Shown: piece by piece, positions 42,622 to 51,013 of the stretch
How the letters are laid out: every line of letters starts with the position of its first letter
Numbering within the stretch: position 1 is the stretch's first letter
Assembly (NCBI GenBank): GCA_902779055.1
Contig: CACZAD010000005.1
Coordinates: 1 to 64,000, forward strand
DNA from: Fibrobacter succinogenes
Lineage (GTDB): Bacteria > Fibrobacterota > Fibrobacteria > Fibrobacterales > Fibrobacteraceae
Direction of reading: 5' to 3'
Length of the DNA: 64,000 bases
Translations under genes and position numbers: made by a program
Notes under the pieces: generated by a model
What the model was told of the DNA's origin: nothing
The model's input: only the letters and a program-made list of their open reading frames with translations
Databases searched by the model: none

Positions 42622-45600
42622 ATGAGCTTTTGGAATAGAAAAAGAGAAGTAAAAACAGCAAAATACAAAGAAATTCCTTTTCAGCATTTAGCTCCTATTG
42701 ATTCTGTTGAAGACAAGACTGTTTTCGAGGCACTTGATTACGCATTATCTCAAAATAATGTTCATAATATTGCCTTGACCGGAAATTACGGATCTGGAAA
42801 AAGTTCTATTCTAGAGAGTTATATTAAGCGAATTAGAAATTGTTTGCTCATTGAATGGGCTCTTAGGCAGATCTCTAAAATATCCTTTTTAAATAGATTT
42901 GCAAAAAAGAAGAAGTGGTTTCTGAAAATTTCCTTAGCCACTTTTGCCATTGAAAAAGATGTTGATGAATCAAATTGTCAAAAAGATGTAATTCCGACAA
43001 CAACTGTACAAGAAATAGAAAAAAGTATATTACAACAGATTTTCTATCGAAAATCAGGTAGAAAATTTCCCTATTCTCATTTTAGTAGAATAAAGAAAAT
43101 AAGCACCTTTCGGAAATTAATTACGGAATTAATTATTTTAATTTTGTTGCTGGTTCCATTGTATATAAAAAATGGAAATTTATATGATTGTATTCTAGGA
43201 CAGTTTACGTCAACTCCTGATAAAATCGACATAACCCTTATTTTTTTCTGCGTTGTAGCATTCCTTATTGTTCTTTACAAAATAATTTCGTTAGCCTATA
43301 AACTTCGACTTGCAAAATTTTCTTTCCAAGATGCCGAAATTGAATTTGAAGGAAAACAAAATGAAGAATCTTTGCTAAATAAATATCTAGATGAACTTCT
43401 TTATTTCTTTGAAGTCACAGAATACAATGTAGTTGTTATCGAAGATTTAGATAGATTTAAAAATACTGAAATATTCATAAAGTTACGTGAGTTAAACACT
43501 CTTCTCAACAATTATGAAAAAATTAATCGTAAAATAGTTTTTGTTTATGCTTTGCGAGATGAAGTCTTTAAGGATAGTTCTCGAACAAAATTCTTTGATT
43601 TTATTATTCCCGTTATTCCCGTAATCAATAACCAGAATTCTAGCGATATGTTATTAACTCAATGGAATAATAATAAAAATAGTTCTTTTGGAAAAATAGA
43701 TGAAAGTTTTCTACAAGACATTGGTTTGTATGTTGATGATATGCGATTGCTAAAAAATACAATCAATGAGTTTAAAATATACGATCAGAGAATTAATGAA
43801 GATGATTATAAAACAGAATGTGGAAATACTGAAAAAAAAGAATGTTATGATAGAAATAAAATTTTTGCTTTAATATTATATAAAAATCTTTACCCTAATG
43901 ATTTTGCCCTTCTTGCTCAAAACGAAGGAAATTTATATAGTATTTTACAAAAAAGAAAAGATGTTGCAAAAAAGGAGTGCGAACAAATAGAACGAGATGT
44001 ACAAATACTTGAAAGTAAAATTCAAGAAATGGAACAACAAATAGATTTTGATAAAAAGGAATTACGAATTATATACATATCGAAAATATTTTCTAAAAAG
44101 CCCGATAATTGCTATATCGATCTTAATGCAGATAATTTTACTTCTGATGAAGAATTTGATAAAATAAAAAGAAACTCATCATTAGAGTGCCTACAATACA
44201 TGAAACGCAATGATTATTATGGTAGTTGGGGCTATGAGAAAACTCAATTTTCTTATAATTTTTCAAATATAGAGAACGAGGTTGATTCAAAATATTCATA
44301 CGATAAACGCGAGGAAATGATTAAATCTAAAGTTGAAGGTAAGTTAGATGTTTTAAAACATACTTTAAAAGAAAAAAAATCTGACATATCTGATTTAAAC
44401 AAGAAAAGTGTTAAAGAATTGTTAGAAATAGTTTCTCCTGAAAATTTTACAAATCATCTAAAAAATCAAGATAAAAAATTCAATGACTTTATCATTTATC
44501 TATTGCGGCGTGGATATATTGATGAGAATTATTTTGCATACATTTCAAATTTTTATGCAAATTCATTGAGTGTTCAAGAAATACAGTATTTGCTTTTGAT
44601 AAAAAATCGGCAGCAGCCATCCTTTGAATTGATATTAAGCAATGTCAATAATGTAATTAATAGGATTAAAGACATTGAATGGAGATTACCTGCGGTTTTA
44701 AATGATTCAATGTTGTTTTATTTACTAATCACAGATGATTATCATTTAAAAGATTTTTTAGGAACATTGTGGAATTATAAACTATTAAGTCATGATGATT
44801 TTTTCTTAAGCAAATTTAATGCAAGTTCAGATTGTTTGTCAAAATTATATCGATGCTTGTATGATTTTTTGGGTCATGAAAATAATTGGATTAATGTAAT
44901 TTTTGACAATGAGTATGTGAGCGTATTGTATTATTTCTTTATATATGTTGATTTTAAAAAAACGGAAGAAAACATATTATCTTACTTAACAAAAGATCTT
45001 TCCTTCTTGCATCGTGATGATATTGACAAGAATAGCGTCTCTGCTAAAATAAGTGATTATAGTCTAAAGTTTAATCTTTTAGAAGATACTGTAAAGTTTC
45101 CTATATACAATATTTTATTGAATAATGATGCTTATCTAATCTCAAAGAATAATTTTGACATTATAATCAAACACGCTAATGGTGATGCCATTGAAAAACC
45201 GATTAAGGATTATTATACACAAATATCCAAATTAAAAAATCAAAATATTAAGTCGTATGTTGACCTAAATATTGAAGTTTTTGTAAATGATATCGTTCTC
45301 TCAACAGGCAATTCAATGGCCGAAAGCGAAGAAGCCTTCATAGAATTGTTGAATAACGAAAACTTGGCGACCGAGACAAAAGCTAAAATAATTGAAAAGA
45401 ATAATTGTGTAGTATCTGATATTACGCGAATCAAAGGCATCGAAATTCAGCTTGCTGATGAAAATAATAAATCAATAGATATACGTAATTTATTGTATAA
45501 GTGTAAGAAAATAAGTCCGACATGGCAGAATATCTATGAAAATTTCAAATATAATGGAAATAAATTGGGTCCATGTCTAGTTGACTATTTGAATGATGAC

Positions 45601-46401
45601 AAGATTGTTGACAGATTGATAGAAAATAAGCCGTTGGCAGATGATGAGATTGAAGAAAATAAGGAAAATCATGAAGTCGCATCGGCATTTTATGAAAATA
45701 TATTGGTTGCGAAGGATTTGCATTTATCAAGTTTCGCGAAGTTAATGAAAGTGTGTCCATGGACATACAAAGTACTGCCACAATATAATATTGATCCTGA
45801 AAAAATTGGCAAGATCATAGAGTTGAAAAAAATTTCGCTGTCGTTAGAGAACTATTCTGGAATAAAACTGAATCACTCTTCTTTACTTCCGAAATACATC
45901 AAAACTCATTTTGATGATTTTATTGGCAAGTGGAGTGAACTGAAGATTACGATTGTTCCTGATGATATGAAATCACTGTTAGATAGCGACGATTTAAGTA
46001 AGAATCAGAAGTGCCAATTGTTATCAACTGATTTTGAGATGTGGCGTAGTATAAGTCAAAAAGAGAGTTTTATCTGGCTTGGAAAGAAAATAATTGAGTT
46101 AGATTTCTCTGAACAATTACAAGTATCCATTATGTCGGTCATCCAAAATCTTGAGGATGAACGAGATTTAATAAGAATAATATCTTTACAGTCTCGATTT
46201 CTTTCTGATGCAGAGATTACAGATATTGTCAATAATAAAATCAATAGTTTTAAATCATATATTGAATGTAAAGGGAAGAAAAAAGAACTGTCTAATTCTT
46301 TAGAAAATTTGTTATTTGTTGGCGTATTGAAAAATAAGGGTTTGATTTCAAGCTTCAAAGAAGAAGGGAATAAAATCAAGATATATCAAAAGAAATCTTG
46401 A
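42622..46401 (+). CDS. YobI-like membrane P-loop NTPase
   Basis: A 1259-residue protein similar in length and plan to YobI-type ATPases. The N-terminus (QHLAPIDSVEDKTVFEALDY) leads into Walker A LTGNYGSGKSS (residues 52-62). Two membrane segments (ITELIILILLLVPLYI and IDITLIFFCVVAFLIVLY) lie inside the NTPase domain, before Walker B VVVIEDLDRF and the arginine-bearing FVYALRDEVF. The remaining 850 residues are helical, with a coiled coil around 450-480. The gene is far richer in A and T than its neighbours, which suggests transfer. Such NTPases are often found in defence regions, but the role is not proven. AAAGGAG precedes the ATG. Confidence 0.85.
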   Translation: MSFWNRKREVKTAKYKEIPFQHLAPIDSVEDKTVFEALDYALSQNNVHNIALTGNYGSGKSSILESYIKRIRNCLLIEWALRQISKISFLNRFAKKKKWFLKISLATFAIEKDVDESNCQKDVIPTTTVQEIEKSILQQIFYRKSGRKFPYSHFSRIKKISTFRKLITELIILILLLVPLYIKNGNLYDCILGQFTSTPDKIDITLIFFCVVAFLIVLYKIISLAYKLRLAKFSFQDAEIEFEGKQNEESLLNKYLDELLYFFEVTEYNVVVIEDLDRFKNTEIFIKLRELNTLLNNYEKINRKIVFVYALRDEVFKDSSRTKFFDFIIPVIPVINNQNSSDMLLTQWNNNKNSSFGKIDESFLQDIGLYVDDMRLLKNTINEFKIYDQRINEDDYKTECGNTEKKECYDRNKIFALILYKNLYPNDFALLAQNEGNLYSILQKRKDVAKKECEQIERDVQILESKIQEMEQQIDFDKKELRIIYISKIFSKKPDNCYIDLNADNFTSDEEFDKIKRNSSLECLQYMKRNDYYGSWGYEKTQFSYNFSNIENEVDSKYSYDKREEMIKSKVEGKLDVLKHTLKEKKSDISDLNKKSVKELLEIVSPENFTNHLKNQDKKFNDFIIYLLRRGYIDENYFAYISNFYANSLSVQEIQYLLLIKNRQQPSFELILSNVNNVINRIKDIEWRLPAVLNDSMLFYLLITDDYHLKDFLGTLWNYKLLSHDDFFLSKFNASSDCLSKLYRCLYDFLGHENNWINVIFDNEYVSVLYYFFIYVDFKKTEENILSYLTKDLSFLHRDDIDKNSVSAKISDYSLKFNLLEDTVKFPIYNILLNNDAYLISKNNFDIIIKHANGDAIEKPIKDYYTQISKLKNQNIKSYVDLNIEVFVNDIVLSTGNSMAESEEAFIELLNNENLATETKAKIIEKNNCVVSDITRIKGIEIQLADENNKSIDIRNLLYKCKKISPTWQNIYENFKYNGNKLGPCLVDYLNDDKIVDRLIENKPLADDEIEENKENHEVASAFYENILVAKDLHLSSFAKLMKVCPWTYKVLPQYNIDPEKIGKIIELKKISLSLENYSGIKLNHSSLLPKYIKTHFDDFIGKWSELKITIVPDDMKSLLDSDDLSKNQKCQLLSTDFEMWRSISQKESFIWLGKKIIELDFSEQLQVSIMSVIQNLEDERDLIRIISLQSRFLSDAEITDIVNNKINSFKSYIECKGKKKELSNSLENLLFVGVLKNKGLISSFKEEGNKIKIYQKKS

Positions 46402-46519
46402 TATCTGTTTGGAATGAATTTATAAAAGGTGAAATGTTGCAACAATCCGACCTATTGCACGAGGTTATTCAAGAACCTATTTTAAGGATTAGAGGAAAAA
46501 CGGGAATTAGAGGTTTTAA

Positions 46520-47527
46520 ATGTCAGAGAATAAAACGGGTGAAATTGTTATATACCAGACAGATGACGGACAGACAAAGATTGATGTCCGGTTTGAAGAC
46601 GAAACTGTCTGGCTTACACAGGCGCAGCTTGTGGATTTATACCAGTCGAGCAAGGCGAACATAAGCGAACACATCAAGCATATTTTCGAAGAAGGTGAAC
46701 TTGACGAAGGGGCAACTGTTCGGAAATTCCGAACAGTTCAAATTGAGGGATCTCGCGAAGTTGGCAGAGAACAGGTCTTTTACAATCTTGACATGATTAT
46801 TTCTCTCGGTTATCGCGTAAAGTCGATCCTGGCGACTCGTTTTCGTCGTTGGGCGACCGAGCAGCTTAAGGAATATTTGAAAAAAGGTTTCTTGCTGAAT
46901 GACCAGAGGCTCAAGGAAGCGGGTGGCGGAAATTATTGGTATGAACTTTTGGATAGAATTCGCGATATCCGCTCTAGCGAAAAGGCTTTGTATCGGCAAG
47001 TTCTCGATTTGTATGCGACTAGCGTTGATTATGACCCAAAGAGCAAAGAGTCCATCGCTTTTTTCAAGATGGTGCAGAACAAGTTGCATTATGCAGCTCA
47101 TGGGCATACGGCAGCAGAAGTCATCTTTGAACGGGCGAATGCCGAAAAGCCGTTTATGGGCTTGACCACATTTAGCGGGAGCATGCCGACAAGAAGAGAT
47201 GTGGTGGTTGCTAAGAATTATTTGGACGAAAAAGAACTCAAGGTGCTGAATAATCTAGTTTCGGGTTATTTTGATTTTGCTGAAGTTCAGGCGATTCGCC
47301 ATAATCGGATGCACATGAGCGATTATGTGGAGCATCTAGATAAGGTGCTTTCTTCGACAGGGGAAAAGCTCCTTGATAATGCGGGAAGCGTGAGCCACAA
47401 ACAGGCTGTTGATAAAGCTCTTGATGAATATCGGAAATATCAGGTATTAACGCTGAGTCCTGTAGAAAAGGCATATCTTGAGACGATTAAAAGCATTGAG
47501 AAAAAGGTGAAAAAGAAGAAGGGGTAA
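46520..47527 (+). CDS. RhuM-family protein
   Basis: A 335-residue cytoplasmic protein of the RhuM (virulence RhuM) family, known from pathogenicity islands and frequent in defence and mobile regions; its activity is unknown. The N-terminal half reads as a KilA/BRO-like segment (VWLTQAQLVDLYQSSKANIS, then LDMIISLGYRV). The C-terminal half has the family blocks FFKMVQNKLHYAAHGHTAAE, KPFMGLTTF and DVVVAKNYLDEKEL, and ends in a lysine run. It lies 118 bases after the YobI-like gene. It is less AT-rich than that gene, so the two may have different origins. Confidence 0.88.
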   Translation: MSENKTGEIVIYQTDDGQTKIDVRFEDETVWLTQAQLVDLYQSSKANISEHIKHIFEEGELDEGATVRKFRTVQIEGSREVGREQVFYNLDMIISLGYRVKSILATRFRRWATEQLKEYLKKGFLLNDQRLKEAGGGNYWYELLDRIRDIRSSEKALYRQVLDLYATSVDYDPKSKESIAFFKMVQNKLHYAAHGHTAAEVIFERANAEKPFMGLTTFSGSMPTRRDVVVAKNYLDEKELKVLNNLVSGYFDFAEVQAIRHNRMHMSDYVEHLDKVLSSTGEKLLDNAGSVSHKQAVDKALDEYRKYQVLTLSPVEKAYLETIKSIEKKVKKKKG

Positions 47528-47643
47528 TGCGGATGTTTCCGCAGGTTGCGGAAAAGCCTAATATGGGACTTACATCGTGGCATGGCTCTATTGTTCGTAA
47601 GCAGGATGTAATAGAGAACGAAGCGAAACATCGCGAAAAGTGA
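47527..47643 (+). pseudogene. Remnant of a second RhuM-like gene
   Basis: A 38-codon frame starting at the last base of the RhuM stop codon reads MRMFPQVAEKPNMGLTSWHG, then SIVRKQDV. AEKPNMGLTSWxGxxVRKxDV is the RhuM middle motif, matching AEKPFMGLTTFSGSMPTRRDV in the intact gene. After this the similarity stops (IENEAKHREK) and a stop codon follows. It looks like a fragment left by deletion of a second copy rather than a working gene. Confidence 0.6.
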
Positions 47644-47661
47644 TTGAGTATCTCCTCCGTT

Positions 47662-48504
47662 TCACTCCACTTCCACCACAAATTCTTCCCGCCTCAATCC
47701 ATATTCCGCATAAGGATTTTCTTCAGGGTATCCGACGGGATTGCATAGGAGCAAGTGGCGTTTGCCCTTTGCATCGATGAACTCCCGTTTCATTGCGGTG
47801 TGCGTGTGGCCTGCTTGCCAGATGCTTCCATCGTCCAAGTTTTCTAGGTAGATTGCTCCATGGAAATAGAAAAAGTTTGAGCAGGGATCATTTCGGTAGC
47901 GATCGGGCATTTCGAATTCTATCGGTAGAAAATGCGACATCATGATTTTAGGTCGTTTTAGGGAGAGTGTGCGAAAAACGCTGTCGTAATGTTTCCAAAG
48001 GCGACCGCAGTCATTTTTCATGTAGTTCCAATGCCTGCCATCGAACCATCGCGTTGTCCATAACATCTTATTCGTGATTTCTGATGCTGCGGGTGAATGC
48101 ATATACTTGAAATCGCACATTCCCATGCAACCGGCGATGCCGTTTGCAATTCGATTCTCGAGCAACATGACATTCTGAATTTTATCTGCTTCTGTAATGA
48201 AGTAGGCAATTTTTTCTTCAGATGTTTTAAATTCGCGGTCAACTCCAAATCGTCCGTCTAGCTCCATGATGATGTCATGATTTCCAAGGCATACGTATAC
48301 GCAGTTGTATTTTTCCGCAATGAACTTCAGGAATTCTACGTAGGTGAAATAGTCGTTTGCGATATCTCCAGCGATACAGCAAGCGTCTGCTGGCAAAAAG
48401 TTCCGTTCGAAGAATGATTCAAAATACTTTCGTAATGTTGAAACATTGCGGGACAAGGGTGCATAGAAATCGACGTGTAAGTCGCTTATAAAGAAATACT
48501 TCAT
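47662..48504 (-). CDS. Calcineurin-like metallophosphoesterase
   Basis: A 280-residue cytoplasmic phosphoesterase. The dinuclear metal site is complete: SDLHVDF (DxH), AGDIAN (GD), GNHD, the histidine in MMSHFLP and GHTH. A cap-like insertion lies between residues 95 and 180, with several aromatic residues (WTTRWFDGRHWNYM). The substrate cannot be predicted. It lies in the accessory patch beside the RhuM and Fic genes and is read leftward. No ribosome-binding site is obvious; a TATAGATT-like box stands just before the ATG. Confidence 0.88.
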   Translation of the reverse strand: MKYFFISDLHVDFYAPLSRNVSTLRKYFESFFERNFLPADACCIAGDIANDYFTYVEFLKFIAEKYNCVYVCLGNHDIIMELDGRFGVDREFKTSEEKIAYFITEADKIQNVMLLENRIANGIAGCMGMCDFKYMHSPAASEITNKMLWTTRWFDGRHWNYMKNDCGRLWKHYDSVFRTLSLKRPKIMMSHFLPIEFEMPDRYRNDPCSNFFYFHGAIYLENLDDGSIWQAGHTHTAMKREFIDAKGKRHLLLCNPVGYPEENPYAEYGLRREEFVVEVE

Positions 48505-48661
48505 GCCTGTAATCTATATTCCCATGCATTTGGAAACAAGGCTTCGAATTTTTACCCTACAAGTACCCATCAACCACCCATCATGTACCCGACAAGTGTC
48601 GGACATGCTCCCGAATATATTTTATGGAAAAAAGAGAAATGTAGGTGAAAAATTAAGGAAC

Positions 48662-48690
48662 TTGACTTTTGTGAAATTTGATTGTATATT
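48662..48690 (+). promoter_or_regulatory. Strong promoter of a candidate small RNA
   Basis: TTGACT, a 17-base spacer and TATATT, identical in design to the cassette 3 promoter. No protein-coding gene starts downstream on this strand. Confidence 0.75.
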
Positions 48691-48696
48691 ATCTAA

Positions 48697-48760
48697 AAAG
48701 CATCGGAAAACACGCTCCGGTTGGTGATGCCGGAAAGCAGGAAGGTTACCGATGTTTTTT
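48697..48760 (+). ncRNA. Candidate small RNA, about 60 nt
   Basis: Just after the promoter at 48662-48690 lies a compact fold. CATCGG (48701-48706) pairs with CCGATG (48749-48754). Inside it GCTCCGG pairs with CCGGA and GC (48730-48738, two bases bulged). The outer stem is followed by TTTTTT, so it doubles as an intrinsic terminator. The single-stranded joints AAAACAC and AGGAAGGTTA are candidate pairing or binding sites. It ends three bases before the stop codon of the leftward Fic gene and could also terminate that gene. No match to a known RNA class that I can confirm. Confidence 0.6.
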
Positions 48761-48762
48761 AT

Positions 48763-49800
48763 TTACCCTTCCTCTCGCTCTTCCTTCAGCCTATATCGCA
48801 TGCTGCGGCCGCCTTTTTTGTTGGTTTCGAGGATTCCTTTGTCCATAAGACTCTGGATTTCGCGGAGGGCGGTGTCGTGGCTTGCGTTGAAGAATGTGGC
48901 GGCTTCTTTGGCGGTGAAGGGCTGCGTGAGGCGGCCTGCCATGATTTCGTCGATGAGTTGTTGCTCGCGTTCGCTGAGGGTTGTGCCTGCGATGTCGTTG
49001 CGGAATTGGATGCGGCTGATTTCAGAAGCGAATAGTTGTTCGCTGTCCTTGATGGCTTGGCGCAGCATTTGTAGGAACCACAAAATCCATTCGGTGAGGT
49101 CACCGCTGGCGGCTTGCGTGCGGGCGAGAATTTTGAAGTATTCGCCTTTGTGATTATTAATTTGTTTGTTCAATGCATACTGGCAATGTGTCGTGTTCTC
49201 GGTGCGGGCGAGTTGCATGGCCGTGATGGCGCGGGCGAGTCTGCCGTTTGCGTCGGCGAAGGGGCGGATTGTGATGAACCAGAAATGTGCAATTGCTGCT
49301 TTAATCACTCCGTCTATATTTGCGCTTTCAAACCACGATAAAAAGTTTTCCATTTCGCTTTGGAGGCGTTCCGGATTCGGGCCTACAAAATGGAGTTGCT
49401 TTTCGTCGATGGTCGTTTGCACTTCGTTCGGAACTTCGCGAAACTTTAAGACTTTGTTCTGGCCCATCGCGGAATGCCAGTTGAAAAGGCGTTCTTCGGT
49501 GAGGGGCTGCGAGGCGTTTTGGATGGCGCCGAGGTAGTTCTTGATGTAGTTTTGCGAACCTTTGCTTTTGAGCTCCACTTCGGCGAGCGTGTTCGCGGGG
49601 TCAAGCGTGTAGCCGTCGATGGCGTAATTGGCGACGATGTCTTCGGCGAGGAGTTTGGCTTCGATGTCCTTCAATCCGCAGATTTGCATGATTCCGATGA
49701 GCTTGCCTTCTTCAAGGCGTGTCTGCCCAAGCGCTTGGAGCACCTTGGGAGAATCGAAGCGGAACCGCGTCCAGTCTGGGAATTGGTGGATGTAAAGCAT
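48763..49800 (-). CDS. Fic-family protein with altered active site
   Basis: A 345-residue protein with the N-terminal extension of DUF4172-type Fic proteins, a Fic core and a C-terminal winged helix (FTAKEAATFFNASHDTALRE). Fic enzymes transfer AMP to target proteins with the motif HPFxxGNGRxxR. Here it reads IRPFADANGRLAR: the catalytic histidine is arginine (residue 179) and a glycine of the phosphate loop is alanine (184). The usual inhibitory S/TxxxEG segment is also changed, to NYAIDG near residue 58. Standard AMP transfer is therefore unlikely; a DNA-binding or regulatory use of the winged helix is possible. TATATTTA lies nine bases before the ATG. Confidence 0.88.
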   Translation of the reverse strand: MLYIHQFPDWTRFRFDSPKVLQALGQTRLEEGKLIGIMQICGLKDIEAKLLAEDIVANYAIDGYTLDPANTLAEVELKSKGSQNYIKNYLGAIQNASQPLTEERLFNWHSAMGQNKVLKFREVPNEVQTTIDEKQLHFVGPNPERLQSEMENFLSWFESANIDGVIKAAIAHFWFITIRPFADANGRLARAITAMQLARTENTTHCQYALNKQINNHKGEYFKILARTQAASGDLTEWILWFLQMLRQAIKDSEQLFASEISRIQFRNDIAGTTLSEREQQLIDEIMAGRLTQPFTAKEAATFFNASHDTALREIQSLMDKGILETNKKGGRSMRYRLKEEREEG

Positions 49801-49884
49801 GACTTAGGGTAAATATATCACTTTTTCAGGAGTTGCATTTTGTGTGCGAATTTGCGGTGCCGCTAATTTTCATAAATTTAAGCT

Positions 49885-50727
49885 ATGCAGAAAATTGATA
49901 CTTGGTACAAGGCTCAGGGCAACTGCCCCGATGAAGAATATGAAATTGCAAGCTACCTGCTTTTCGAAGCGGGTGTTGCAACGCTCGAAGAACTCGACCC
50001 GGTGACCGCTGGCCGCACGGAGTTCTGTTTTTACACGGGCGACAAGGCGGAACGCGACCGCATCGTGGCGGAATTTCCGCAGTACAATTTCAAGGTCACC
50101 GAAGAGCCTGCAAAGGATTGGGACAAGTGGTGGCGTGACCGCGCGCAGCCGGTGGCAGTAAGCGAGCATCTTTGGGTGCGTCCACCTTGGGTGGAGTTCA
50201 CGCCGGAAGATCCTGACGCGGTTGTCTTGGAACTTGAGGCAAAGACTGCATTTGGCACGGGCGAACACGAGACGACGAGTAGCTGTGCTGCGCTCATGGA
50301 AAATATTGATTTTAACGGCAAGACGGTTCTCGACATTGGTACGGGAACGGGCATCCTCGCGATGTTTGCGCGTCGCAAGGGCGCAAGCCTTGCTGTGGGT
50401 ACGGAAATTGATCCGCTTACGATTCCCTGCATTGCGGAAAACTTTGAACGCAATGGCTTTGGCGAAAGCGACTGCGTGCTTGGATTCTTGGATGCGTTCA
50501 AGGACGGAACGAAGTTCGATGTGATTCTCTGCAATATGATCCGCAGTGAACTTTGGCCGCTCCGCGACGATATCGAAGACTTGCTCGCCGAAGGCGGCGA
50601 ACTGATCATCAGCGGTCAGCTTGTCACGGAAAAGGATTACATCCTCAAATGGTTCGATGAAGCCGGCTTCAAAGTCTCCGTCGAACGCACCAAGGGCGAG
50701 TGGTGGAGTGTGCTTGCACACTCGTAA
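49885..50727 (+). CDS. prmA: Ribosomal protein L11 methyltransferase
   Basis: Trimethylates ribosomal protein L11 using S-adenosylmethionine. It has the N-terminal substrate-recognition domain (EIASYLLFEAGVATLEELDP), the linker WRDRAQPV with WVRPPW, and the methyltransferase core: AFGTGEHETT, VLDIGTGTGILAMFA (motif I), GTEIDPLT and LCNMIRSE in place of the usual NIL motif. Its 280 residues fit the family. TAAATTTA stands four bases before the ATG without a ribosome-binding site, and the Fic gene diverges only 84 bases away, so the two promoters overlap. Confidence 0.95.
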   Translation: MQKIDTWYKAQGNCPDEEYEIASYLLFEAGVATLEELDPVTAGRTEFCFYTGDKAERDRIVAEFPQYNFKVTEEPAKDWDKWWRDRAQPVAVSEHLWVRPPWVEFTPEDPDAVVLELEAKTAFGTGEHETTSSCAALMENIDFNGKTVLDIGTGTGILAMFARRKGASLAVGTEIDPLTIPCIAENFERNGFGESDCVLGFLDAFKDGTKFDVILCNMIRSELWPLRDDIEDLLAEGGELIISGQLVTEKDYILKWFDEAGFKVSVERTKGEWWSVLAHS

Positions 50728-50752
50728 ACGAGCCAAGGGCGACAAACGCGTA

Positions 50753-50986
50753 AGGTGACCCCGCAACAAGTGCGGGGTGACAAGCTGAAAAAGCGACTGG
50801 ATGGGGCCAATGGCCCCTGCCTTTCGGCTCGGTCATATCCATGCAAGTATGGATGCAACACTCGCCTTCTAGGCAGTTTTCGCGTTGCTCAGGATGACAA
50901 GCGTATAAGGTGATGCCGGAACAAGTCCGGCATGACAAATCGAAAAAGTGACTGGATCCTTCGCCCTGTTGGGCTCAGGATGACGC
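50753..50986. repeat. Cluster of dispersed repeats after prmA
   Basis: GGTGACCCCGCAACAAGTGC and following bases (50753-50783) and GGTGATGCCGGAACAAGTCC and following bases (50909-50938) are reversed hairpin repeats. GGATCCTTCGCCCTGTTGGG then CTCAGGATGACG (50953-50986) is a reversed second-type repeat. TCCATGCA and TGGATGCA near 50838-50853 form a small extra repeat. No gene is supported between 50728 and 51013. Confidence 0.65.
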
Positions 50987-51013
50987 GTTGTGTCTACTGC
51001 GGCGGTCCCGCTG

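Noticed and set aside
46398..46664. An 88-codon frame between the YobI-like and RhuM genes
   Set aside because: It overlaps the start of RhuM in another frame, and RhuM has the better start context and family motifs.
48701..48754. Cyclic di-GMP-I (GEMM) riboswitch, because of GGTTACCGATG near the 3' end
   Set aside because: The conserved GEMM 5' core is missing and no gene follows on that strand, so only the chance resemblance of the closing stem remains.
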